A stretch of DNA of 5,719 nt from an uncultured Methylobacteriaceae bacterium (GTDB taxonomy: Bacteria > Pseudomonadota > Alphaproteobacteria > Rhizobiales > Beijerinckiaceae): contig CALMTJ010000510.1 of the NCBI GenBank assembly GCA_937872715.1, forward strand, positions 1-5,719, written 5' to 3'. A model generated the notes under the pieces. The model was not told the origin of the DNA, did no database searches, and saw only the letters and a list, made by a program, of their open reading frames with translations. Positions 1 through 5,681 of this stretch are shown here, one piece after another (positions within the stretch are counted from its first letter, which is position 1; every line of letters begins with the position of its first letter). Both the position numbers and the translations under genes were made by a program.

Positions 1-1016
1 CTCCACCCCCGCTGCCGTCCGTCGTCCAGACCCTGTCCGTCGAGCCCGACGAAGGTGGGATGCGGGTCGACCGCTTCCTCGCCGCGCGCTTTCCCGGGCT
101 CGCCTTCACCCATATCCAGCGGATCGTCCGCAAGGGCGAGCTGCGCATCGACGGGGGCCGGGCGAAGCCGAACGACCGCCTGGAGGCCGGCCAGCAGGTC
201 CGGGTCCCGCCGTTGAGGTACGACGGACCTCCGAAGGGCGAAGGCGCCGTCCGCCCCGCCTCCTCCCGGGACGGCGAGGCGCTGCGCGCCATGGTGCTCT
301 ACGAGGACGACGACGTGCTCGTGCTGAACAAGCCGTCCGGCCTGTCGGTGCAGGGCGGGTCCGGCACCAAGAAGCATGTCGACGGGATGCTGGAAGCGTT
401 CCGGGACCGGCAGGGTCAGAAGCCGCGCCTCGTCCATCGCCTCGACAAGGACACGGCCGGCTGCCTCGTCGTCGCGAAGACGCGGTTCGCTGCGGCGCAG
501 CTCGCGAAGTCGTTTCGGTCGCGCGCCGCCCGCAAGGTCTACTGGGCGGTCGTCGCCGGCGTGCCGCGGACGCGCCAGGGCCGCATCTCGACCTACCTGT
601 CGAAGGAGGAGGTGAGCGAGACGGACAGCCGGATGCGCATCTCGGACCACGGCGACGAGGGTGCGAGCCATGCGCTCACCTACTACGCCGTGGTCGACCA
701 GGCGGCCCAGAAGCTCGCCTGGCTGTCGCTGAAGCCGGTGACGGGCCGCACCCACCAGCTCCGCGCGCACGCGGCTCATATCGGCCACCCGATCCTCGGC
801 GACCCGAAATATTTCGACATCGAGAACTGGGAGGTGCCGGGAGGGCTCCAGAACCGGCTGCACCTCCTCGCCCGCCGGATCGTGGTGCCGCATCCGCGGA
901 CCGGCCGGCCGATCGACGTGACGGCGCCGCTGCCGGCCCATATGGGGCAGACCTTCTCGCTGCTCGGCTTCGACGCCACCGCTTACGACCCGATCGCGGA
1001 GGCCCCCGAGCGGTGA
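1..1016 (+). CDS. rluC: 23S rRNA pseudouridine synthase RluC/RluD family, 5'-partial
   Basis: Isomerises specific uridines of 23S rRNA to pseudouridine in the cytoplasm during large-subunit maturation. The frame is open to the window edge. Codons before the first ATG (base 60) read VQTLSVEPDEGG, running into MRVDRFLAARFPGL, which is the usual RluC N-terminus, so the true start probably lies upstream of the window and ATG60 is internal. Numbering from ATG60: an S4 RNA-binding domain covers about residues 1-50; the catalytic motif HRLDKDTAG has its aspartate at 129; the conserved GRTHQLRAHAAHIGHPILGD stretch begins near 229. The C-terminus ends normally at TGA 1014-1016. By family knowledge RluC modifies positions 955, 2504 and 2580 (E. 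coli numbering). RluC versus another RluA-family member rests on the N-terminus and the HAD/ATP12 neighbours. It is the first visible gene of the plus-strand run. Confidence 0.93.
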   Translation, partial: PPPLPSVVQTLSVEPDEGGMRVDRFLAARFPGLAFTHIQRIVRKGELRIDGGRAKPNDRLEAGQQVRVPPLRYDGPPKGEGAVRPASSRDGEALRAMVLYEDDDVLVLNKPSGLSVQGGSGTKKHVDGMLEAFRDRQGQKPRLVHRLDKDTAGCLVVAKTRFAAAQLAKSFRSRAARKVYWAVVAGVPRTRQGRISTYLSKEEVSETDSRMRISDHGDEGASHALTYYAVVDQAAQKLAWLSLKPVTGRTHQLRAHAAHIGHPILGDPKYFDIENWEVPGGLQNRLHLLARRIVVPHPRTGRPIDVTAPLPAHMGQTFSLLGFDATAYDPIAEAPER

Positions 1017-1076
1017 CCGGCGCGGCCGCAACTTCGGCGGGCCTAGATCGTTCTGCCCGGGCTGTCAGATGCCTCC

Positions 1077-1080
1077 AGGA
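1077..1080 (+). promoter_or_regulatory. Ribosome binding site of the PsiF-like gene
   Basis: AGGA lies six bases before ATG 1087. It decides the start: an in-frame ATG at 1069 is upstream of this site and would add six residues in front of the signal peptide. Confidence 0.55.
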
Positions 1081-1086
1081 CCGACC

Positions 1087-1401
1087 ATGAGCCGACGCCT
1101 CCTTCTCGCGCTCGCAGCTCTCGTGCCGCTTGCCGGGACGGCGTCCGGCCAGGCGCCCTCTCCGTCGCCGCCGCAATCCCGCGCGCCGGCGGCCGGAGGT
1201 GCCGCGCCCCCGGCCGCGCAGCGGCCACCCGGGTCCCCACGCCAGCCGCGCAGCTTCGCGCAATGCAACCGGGACGCCCAGTCGCGCGGCTACCGGGGCG
1301 CGGAGCGGCGGCATTTCGTGTCGCGTTGCCAGCTCGGCTACGGCGGACGGCTGTTCCGGCGCCGAGGTCCCGCGCCGAACGCCGCCCCGCCGCCGACCTG
1401 A
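1087..1401 (+). CDS. Small exported PsiF-repeat-like protein
   Basis: A 104-residue protein of unknown function, probably periplasmic. It opens with a clear signal peptide: basic MSRR, hydrophobic LLLALAALVPLA, then a small-residue site near TASGQA. A low-complexity Pro/Ala/Gln linker follows (about residues 20-55). Then comes a single repeat, FAQCNRDAQSRGYRGAERR followed by HFVSRCQLG, which matches the pattern I recall for PsiF repeats: an N-terminal Cys-Asn, a central GxER, and a closing Cys about 20 residues later. The two cysteines could form a disulfide after export. The tail is Arg/Pro-rich. E. coli PsiF is phosphate-starvation-induced and has two such repeats; only one is visible here, and nothing in the sequence shows phosphate control. 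It sits 70 bases after rluC and 10 bases before the HAD gene, so it is probably co-transcribed. ATG 1087 was chosen because of the AGGA site and the signal peptide. Confidence 0.8.
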   Translation: MSRRLLLALAALVPLAGTASGQAPSPSPPQSRAPAAGGAAPPAAQRPPGSPRQPRSFAQCNRDAQSRGYRGAERRHFVSRCQLGYGGRLFRRRGPAPNAAPPPT

Positions 1402-1411
1402 GCGCGCCGGC

Positions 1412-2083
1412 TTGCAGCTCGTCATCCTCGACGTCGACGGCACGCTCGTCGACAGCCAGAACCTGATCGTCGCCGCGCAGGGCGCCGCCTTCTCGGCCTG
1501 CGGCCTTCCTCCGCCGACGCGCGAGCGTTCCTTGTCCGTCGTGGGGCTGTCGCTCACGGAAGCCTTCACCGCCCTTGTCGGTCCGCAGGGGCCCGTCGAC
1601 GACCTCGCCCAGACCTACCGGGAGGCCTTTGCCGAGCTCCGGCGCGATCCGGCCTGCGCCGAGCCGCTCTTCCCGGGTGCCGAATCGCTGATCGTCCGAT
1701 TGTCCGGGCGCCCCGACATCCGGCTCGGCATCGCGACAGGGAAGTCCCGCCGGGGCGTGGCGCATCTCGTGGCGCGCCACCGCTGGGACCGGGGCTTCGC
1801 CACGATCCAGACGGCGGACGACGCGCCGTCCAAGCCCGATCCAGCCATGGTCAGGCAGGCGATGGCCGCCGCCGGCGTGCCCGCGAGCCGGACGGTGATG
1901 ATCGGGGACACGACGTTCGACATGGCGATGGCGAAGGCGGCCGGCGCGCGGGCGCTCGGGGTCTCGTGGGGCTACCACCCGGTCGCGGCCCTGCGGGAGG
2001 CCGGCGCCGACGCGATCCTGGACGGTTTCGACGACGCCGACGGGCATCTCGAGCCCGAGCCCCTCGGGGCCGGAGCCGCCTGA
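1412..2083 (+). CDS. HAD-superfamily (HAD-IA) hydrolase, TTG start
   Basis: A probable phosphatase of 223 residues, related to the phosphoglycolate phosphatase/beta-phosphoglucomutase group; the substrate cannot be told from sequence. All four HAD motifs are present. Motif I is LDVDGTLVDS with nucleophile Asp7 and acid/base Asp9. Motif II is the Thr of IATGKS (about residue 109). Motif III is the Lys of SKPDP (about 141). Motif IV is IGDTTFDM, with Mg-binding Asp166 and Asp170. A helical cap (C1 type) fits between motifs I and II. The frame is open far upstream, but only Pro/Arg-rich out-of-frame readthrough of the preceding gene lies there. The TTG at 1412 gives MQLVILDVDGTL, the standard HAD beginning, so I chose it. 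Its ribosome site is weak (GAG at 1400-1402, inside the upstream stop region), which suggests translational coupling to the PsiF-like gene 10 bases before. ATP12 follows after one base. Confidence 0.9.
   Translation: MQLVILDVDGTLVDSQNLIVAAQGAAFSACGLPPPTRERSLSVVGLSLTEAFTALVGPQGPVDDLAQTYREAFAELRRDPACAEPLFPGAESLIVRLSGRPDIRLGIATGKSRRGVAHLVARHRWDRGFATIQTADDAPSKPDPAMVRQAMAAAGVPASRTVMIGDTTFDMAMAKAAGARALGVSWGYHPVAALREAGADAILDGFDDADGHLEPEPLGAGAA
2072..2075 (+). promoter_or_regulatory. Ribosome binding site of the ATP12-family gene
   Basis: GGAG lies within the last codons of the HAD gene, nine bases before GTG 2085. It supports that start and coupled translation. Confidence 0.45.
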
Positions 2084-2084
2084 G

Positions 2085-2822
2085 GTGGCCGCGCCCTCCG
2101 GCAGGGGACGGGCGCCGCCGCCCAGGCGCTTCTACGAGCGGGCGGAGGTCGCGCCTGCCGCCGGCGGTTTCGCGCTCCTCCTGAACGGACGGCGCGCGAT
2201 GACGCCGGCCCGCAAGCCGCTTCTCCTGCCGACGGGGCCGCTGGCGGAGGCGGTGGCGGCCGAGTGGAACGGGCAGGGTGCAACCATCGATCCGCGCGCG
2301 ATGCCGCTGACCCGGCTCGCGAACACGGCGATCGACGGCGTGGCGGCCGAGACGGAGGCCGTGAAGTCCGACCTCCTCCGCTACGCCGGATCGGACCTCG
2401 TGGCCTACCGGGCTGCAGATCCCGAAACGCTCGTGGCCGAGCAGGCGGCCCGCTGGGACCCGGTTCTCGCCTGGGCGCGCGAGGCGCTCGGCGCGCGCTT
2501 CATCCTGAGCGAGGGCGTGACCTTCGTGGCGCAGCCCGAGACCGCGCTCGCCCGCGTGGCCGAGGTCGTGGCGCGGGAGACGTCGCCGTTGCGGATCGCG
2601 GCCCTGCACGTCCTCACGACGCTGACCGGCTCCGCCCTGATCGCGCTGATGCATGCCGCCGGCCGGCTCACGGCCGACGAGGCCTGGCAGGCCGCCCATG
2701 TCGACGAGCTCTACCAGGAAAGCCGCTGGGGCGAGGATGACGAGGCCGCGCGCCGCCGCGAAGGCAGACGAGACGAGTTCGATGCCGCCTGCCGCACCCT
2801 CACCCTGACCGCGCCGGCCTGA
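2085..2822 (+). CDS. ATP12-family F1-ATPase assembly chaperone, GTG start
   Basis: A 245-residue member of the ATP12 family. In mitochondria ATP12 binds the free F1 alpha subunit before alpha/beta hexamer assembly, and alphaproteobacterial homologues are taken to do the same for ATP synthase. Family features visible are: RRFYERAEV near residues 14-22; GGFALLLNGRRAMTPARKPL, the N-terminal beta domain; AEWNGQGATIDPRAMPLTRL, the most conserved block; RYAGSDLVAYRA; and the C-terminal helical segment HVDELYQESRWGEDDEA. There is no signal peptide or membrane segment. GTG 2085 is the only plausible start after the HAD stop (TGA 2081-2083), one base apart, with GGAG nine bases upstream. The N-terminus is shorter than in many homologues I recall, which have about 20-40 extra residues before the RFY motif. 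The gene ends exactly against the stop codon of the minus-strand small gene. Confidence 0.93.
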   Translation: MAAPSGRGRAPPPRRFYERAEVAPAAGGFALLLNGRRAMTPARKPLLLPTGPLAEAVAAEWNGQGATIDPRAMPLTRLANTAIDGVAAETEAVKSDLLRYAGSDLVAYRAADPETLVAEQAARWDPVLAWAREALGARFILSEGVTFVAQPETALARVAEVVARETSPLRIAALHVLTTLTGSALIALMHAAGRLTADEAWQAAHVDELYQESRWGEDDEAARRREGRRDEFDAACRTLTLTAPA

Positions 2823-2981
2823 TCACAGCGCGGACAGCGTCAGGAAGGTCGAAGCCGCGCTCGCCGCCGCCAGGAGGCCGATGAGCAGGCCCGGCAAGGG
2901 CAGCGTCGGGCCGACATGGAGGGCGCGCATCTCGGCCCGGATCGCGGCCCTGTTCAGAGGGGAAGGGGACAGAACGCTCAT
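2823..2981 (-). CDS. 52-residue single-span membrane protein, unknown function
   Basis: A short minus-strand gene that I do not recognise. It begins MSVLSPSPLNRAAIRAEMRA, an amphipathic basic N-terminus expected to stay in the cytoplasm. It then has one hydrophobic span, about residues 27-50, containing PLPGLLIGLLAAASAAS, and ends almost immediately in TLSAL. The start is well supported: GGAGGA at 2986-2991 lies four bases before the ATG (2979-2981). The same frame stays open upstream, but that stretch reads through the IS remnant and lacks another good start. Its stop codon (2823-2825) directly abuts the TGA of the convergent ATP12 gene, so the two transcripts must overlap at their 3' ends. 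Small one-span proteins like this often serve respiratory complexes or transporters, but nothing here names a partner. Confidence 0.62.
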   Translation of the reverse strand: MSVLSPSPLNRAAIRAEMRALHVGPTLPLPGLLIGLLAAASAASTFLTLSAL

Positions 2982-2985
2982 CTCG

Positions 2986-2991
2986 TCCTCC
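2986..2991 (-). promoter_or_regulatory. Strong ribosome binding site of the small membrane protein
   Basis: On the minus strand the sequence is GGAGGA, then four bases, then ATG. It is the best Shine-Dalgarno match in the window and the main reason to accept this short gene and its start. Confidence 0.65.
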
Positions 2992-3035
2992 ACGTCTCGG
3001 CCAGACCACGCGTCGGGCACGGGAGAAAGGTAGCG

Positions 3036-3051
3036 CCGGCCGGCCGGCCGG
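3036..3051. repeat. (CCGG)4 tandem run
   Basis: Four exact CCGG units in tandem, self-complementary on both strands, between the small membrane protein gene and the IS remnant. It may form a small cruciform or hairpin; no function can be assigned. Confidence 0.6.
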
Positions 3052-3053
3052 AT

Positions 3054-3067
3054 GTGCGTGGACGCAC
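3054..3067. promoter_or_regulatory. Perfect 6+2+6 dyad, possible operator
   Basis: GTGCGT, two bases, ACGCAC: a perfect inverted repeat about 73 bases upstream of the small membrane protein's start codon. The position would suit a regulator binding site or a short hairpin in its upstream region, but no regulator is identifiable and GC-rich DNA makes such palindromes fairly common by chance. Confidence 0.25.
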
Positions 3068-3080
3068 GCTGCGCGGCCGC

Positions 3081-3290
3081 TCCGTCCCGACCGACAACGG
3101 CTCCGAGTCCATCGACCGCTGCGCCGTCGACATGAAGTCCAAGTCCGACGGCCGGCCCTCCGGACGCCACCCGGTGGATCGCGTCTGCCACGAACGCTTG
3201 ATCGACCACCGCCTCGCGAGCCCATTCGGCTTCAGGCCAACGGCATGGTCGAACGCTTCGATCGGCGCCTGGGTGAGCGGTTGAAAGCCC
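3081..3290 (+). pseudogene. IS481-like DDE transposase fragment, frameshifted
   Basis: A decayed piece of the catalytic core of an rve-type transposase. In the frame starting at 3081 the reading is SVPTDNGSESIDRCAVD, later RPSGRHPVDRVCHERLIDHR, matching the IS481-type core I recall as TDNGSEFTDRFAVD...PSGRHPFDR.C..RGI.HRL. The Asp of TDNG is the second catalytic residue. After codon 3216-3218 the match moves to another frame: PIRLQANGMVERFDRRLGER from 3221, equal to the P.RPQTNGMVERFNRRL motif carrying the catalytic Glu. One missing base near 3219-3221 explains the shift. The N-terminal helix-turn-helix region, the first catalytic Asp and the C-terminus are absent, and no terminal inverted repeats or target duplication could be seen. 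It therefore cannot encode an active enzyme. It lies about 20 bases from the 3' end of the receptor gene. Confidence 0.8.
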
Positions 3291-3307
3291 GACGCCCGGA
3301 GACCAGG

Positions 3308-5506
3308 CTAGAACCGCACCGCCATGAAGGCCCTCGCGCTCCGCCCGGGCAGGAGGATCTCGTCCTTCTTGAACGAGGCGGAGTTTCGGATCTCCTCGTT
3401 CAGGAGGTTGTCGCCCTTCAGCCCGAGGGTGAACTCGCTGACGCCGTAGGCGGAGCGGTCGACCGGGCGCGTGTAGCTGATCTCGGCCTTGAGGTTGGTC
3501 CAGCCGGCCGTGGTGGTCTCGTAGGGTGCGACCTCCGTGTGGTCGAAGGCGTGCAGCATCCCGAAGCGGGCGAACCACCCGCCGGCCCGGTAGAAGATGC
3601 CGGCGCCGACGCGGTGCGGCGGGATGCGCGGCACGTAGGTGCCGTCGTCGAACTGCGCATGGACGAAGTCGTATTGCGCGTCGAGGCCGATGAAGCCGCC
3701 GTTGATCGGGACGATGTCGAGCTGCGCCGCGACCTCCGCCCCGTAGAACGTCGCGTTCTGCTGGGAATAGACGATCTGGCTCAGGTCGCCGGCGCCGGTG
3801 CCGCAGCTTCCGAAATCGGTGTCGCAGGTCACGCCGGTCAGGCGCTTGTAGATGAAGCCCGTGTAATGCGTGTAGTAGCCCGTCGCGTCGAACCGGATCG
3901 GCCCCTCGGCGCGCCGGAGCCCGACCTCGATCGAGCGGGCGCGCTCCAGCTTCAGGTTGGGATTGCCGATCTCGAACGTTTCCGTCGCGTCGTGCGAGCC
4001 GCGCGAGTAGAGTTCCGGCGCCGCCGGCGCCCGCTCGACATACTGGCCCGTGAGGCTTCCGACGAACCCGTAGGGCAGGTCCTGGAGCACGCCGAAGGCG
4101 GCGCTCATCGGCGTGAAGTTGCGCCGGCGCCGGACGGAGAGCGGGTCGTCCGGCGCCGTGATCGGGTTGCCGTCGAGATCGACCTCGCCGGTCGGGCTGA
4201 AGGTCGGCAGGTAGGAGTTCGGGAACAGCGTCGCCGTTCCCCTCACGCGGTCGTTCTCGACGCGCCCGGCGAGCTGGAACCGCGTGCCCTGGCCTAGATC
4301 GAGCTGCTCGAACAGGTAGCCCGCGACCGTGCGGGTATCCGTCGGGGCGAGGAGCCCGCCCGCCTCGCCGGAGGTGCCGAGCTTGATGCTGTCGGCCTGG
4401 AAGCCGGCCGCTCCCGTGATCTTCCCGATGGCCGTGAAGATCGGGACGTGCTGCAGCTCGACCCGGCCCTCGTATTCGCGGTTCTTGAAGGTCGCCTGGA
4501 TGCCGTCGATCCCGTCATCCCCGATGCCGATCTCGTCGTGCCGGTAGCTGGAGCCGCCGAACCAGAACCGCACCGCCTCGAAGGGGCCGCTCTCGAACCG
4601 GTACTCGCCCTTCGCGGTCACCTTGTCCTGGCGGGGATCGAGACGGGTCCGGGCATCGGCGTCGCCGCCGCCCGGGACGTGGTAGAGCGAATCGAAATGC
4701 TCGAAGGCGAGGCCGACATAGCCGTTCGGACCTATGAACGAGTAGCCGATCGCCCCGCCCTCGCTCCGGGTCGCCGAATTGAGCTGGCGGCCCCGCGGCG
4801 TGCCGTAATCGTCCGTCTTCGTGTAGAAGCCGTCCGCGTGGATGGCGCCTCTCAGGCCGCCCGGTCCCTCGCCCCCCGCATCCAGCGTGGCGGCGCCGAT
4901 CCCGCCATTGTCGACGGACGAATAGCTCGACAGGGCCTGGGCCGTGTAGCCGCCCTGCGGGATGAAGGACGGGATGCGGTTGTTCTCGGCCGAGACCACG
5001 CCGCCGATCGCCTGCGAGCCGTAGCGCAGGGTGGCCGGGCCGCGGATCACCTCGATCCGGTCCTGCACGAGCGGGTTGACCGGGACCATGTGGTCCTCGC
5101 CGAGCGGCGAGACGTCGTGGACGCCGATGCCGTTCTCCTGGAGCCGGACCCGGTAATTGTCGAGGCCGCGGATGATCGGCCGGTTGGCGGCTCCCGGCGC
5201 GAAGGTCGTGCCCGAGATGCCGGTCTTGTCGAAGAGCGCGTCGCCGAGGTTCCGCGGCTGCTCGCGGATCAGCTCGCTCCGCGGGACGACCGTCACGGGC
5301 GAGAACGACGTCGTCACGACGGGCAGGACCCCGATCGGCACGTCGTTGCCGAAGGTGGGCCGAAGCTCGGGCGGGTCCTGGATGGGGGACGGGGAGGTGA
5401 CCACGATCTCCGGCAGCCTCTCCTGTGCGGCCGAGCGATGGACGGAGACGAGGCCGACGGCGAGCGCGGTTGATCCGAGGAGCGAGAACAGCCGGGCCGG
5501 AGACAT
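3308..5506 (-). CDS. TonB-dependent outer-membrane receptor, ZnuD-like
   Basis: A complete TonB-dependent active transporter of 732 residues in the outer membrane. From ATG 5506: signal peptide MSPARLFSLLGSTALAVGLV, with likely cleavage after SAA (residue 27); TonB box LPEIVVT (31-37); plug domain about 68-177, with NRPIIRGLDNYRVRLQENG and IEVIRGPATLRYGSQAIGGV; then a 22-strand-type barrel ending in the expected terminal Phe (AVRF). The segment HDVSPLGEDHMVPVNP in the plug and RAPAAPELYSRGSHDATETF in the barrel resemble ZnuD-type zinc receptors, so metal (zinc) uptake is the best guess; siderophore or other metal substrates remain possible. Cys561 and Cys568 are seven residues apart in a likely surface loop and could form a disulfide or metal site. 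Alternative starts are ATG 5518 and GTG 5539. None has a strong ribosome site; 5506 gives the cleanest signal peptide. An energising TonB or ABC partner is not in the window. Confidence 0.93.
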   Translation of the reverse strand: MSPARLFSLLGSTALAVGLVSVHRSAAQERLPEIVVTSPSPIQDPPELRPTFGNDVPIGVLPVVTTSFSPVTVVPRSELIREQPRNLGDALFDKTGISGTTFAPGAANRPIIRGLDNYRVRLQENGIGVHDVSPLGEDHMVPVNPLVQDRIEVIRGPATLRYGSQAIGGVVSAENNRIPSFIPQGGYTAQALSSYSSVDNGGIGAATLDAGGEGPGGLRGAIHADGFYTKTDDYGTPRGRQLNSATRSEGGAIGYSFIGPNGYVGLAFEHFDSLYHVPGGGDADARTRLDPRQDKVTAKGEYRFESGPFEAVRFWFGGSSYRHDEIGIGDDGIDGIQATFKNREYEGRVELQHVPIFTAIGKITGAAGFQADSIKLGTSGEAGGLLAPTDTRTVAGYLFEQLDLGQGTRFQLAGRVENDRVRGTATLFPNSYLPTFSPTGEVDLDGNPITAPDDPLSVRRRRNFTPMSAAFGVLQDLPYGFVGSLTGQYVERAPAAPELYSRGSHDATETFEIGNPNLKLERARSIEVGLRRAEGPIRFDATGYYTHYTGFIYKRLTGVTCDTDFGSCGTGAGDLSQIVYSQQNATFYGAEVAAQLDIVPINGGFIGLDAQYDFVHAQFDDGTYVPRIPPHRVGAGIFYRAGGWFARFGMLHAFDHTEVAPYETTTAGWTNLKAEISYTRPVDRSAYGVSEFTLGLKGDNLLNEEIRNSASFKKDEILLPGRSARAFMAVRF

Positions 5507-5519
5507 CGAACAGCTCATA

Positions 5520-5531
5520 ACGTTACAACGT
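5520..5531 (-). promoter_or_regulatory. Zur-box-like palindrome at the receptor start
   Basis: On the minus strand ACGTT, GT, AACGT: a perfect 5+2+5 inverted repeat, one base upstream of ATG 5518 and 13 bases upstream of ATG 5506. It matches 9 of 12 positions of the alphaproteobacterial Zur core as I recall it (ATGTTATAACAT), with the differences being T/C and A/G exchanges, two of them symmetrical. It lies in a locally AT-rich patch of otherwise very GC-rich DNA. Repression by a zinc-responsive Fur-family regulator would fit a ZnuD-like gene. The identification is inference from a short motif. Confidence 0.4.
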
Positions 5532-5582
5532 ACCGTCACCGTGTAAGGTGAAGTCGTTTACCAAGATACTAATTCGGGGCGT

Positions 5583-5628
5583 TAAACCGCCCGTGTGGCT
5601 GCCGTGCAACAGGGACGGCAGCGGTTTA
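5583..5628. repeat. Two-tier hairpin upstream of the receptor
   Basis: The inner stem GCTGCCGT (5598-5605) pairs perfectly with ACGGCAGC (5615-5622) around a nine-base loop. An outer stem TAAACC (5583-5588) pairs with GGTTTA (5623-5628), leaving a nine-base bulge on one side. There is no T-run after it on either strand, so it is a poor classical terminator. An alternative stem, GGGCG (5577-5581) with CGCCC (5588-5592), would compete with the outer one. It could be a leader structure of the receptor mRNA if transcription starts upstream of it, or the end of a gene beyond the window. Confidence 0.45.
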
Positions 5629-5652
5629 GGCCTGCCTCGCCGCTCCCGTCAT

Positions 5653-5681
5653 GGCCGGGGGTGGGCCGGCGAGCCCCGGCC
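5653..5681. repeat. GC-rich 8-bp perfect hairpin
   Basis: GGCCGGGG (5653-5660) and CCCCGGCC (5674-5681) are perfect inverted arms around a 13-base loop. The stem is very stable, but no T-run follows on either strand. It may be the stem of a terminator for a gene beyond the window edge, or part of a structured leader. No function is assigned. Confidence 0.4.

Noticed and set aside
1055..1062. GCCCGGGC palindrome between rluC and the PsiF-like gene, as a terminator
   Set aside because: An 8-bp self-complementary sequence without loop or T-run is not a terminator and is likely by chance at this GC content.
676..2699. Long minus-strand open frames opposite the rluC-ATP12 run
   Set aside because: Arg/Gly/Ala-rich products with no recognisable motifs, fully covered by plus-strand genes with clear family motifs.
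3258..3307. Intrinsic terminator after the receptor gene
   Set aside because: I found only a direct repeat of GCCCG, no inverted repeat followed by a T-run on the minus strand.
3245..5473. Two long plus-strand open frames antisense to the receptor (3245-4297 and 4448-5473)
   Set aside because: They read as Arg/Val/Asp/Ala-rich low-complexity sequence with no family resemblance, and lie opposite a complete, well-supported receptor; they are typical codon-bias shadows of GC-rich genes. The first few codons of the former (MVERFDRRLGER) do belong to the transposase remnant.
5537..5539. GTG as start codon of the receptor
   Set aside because: It would put seven non-hydrophobic residues before the first ATG and would place the Zur-box-like palindrome inside the coding sequence; no ribosome site precedes it.
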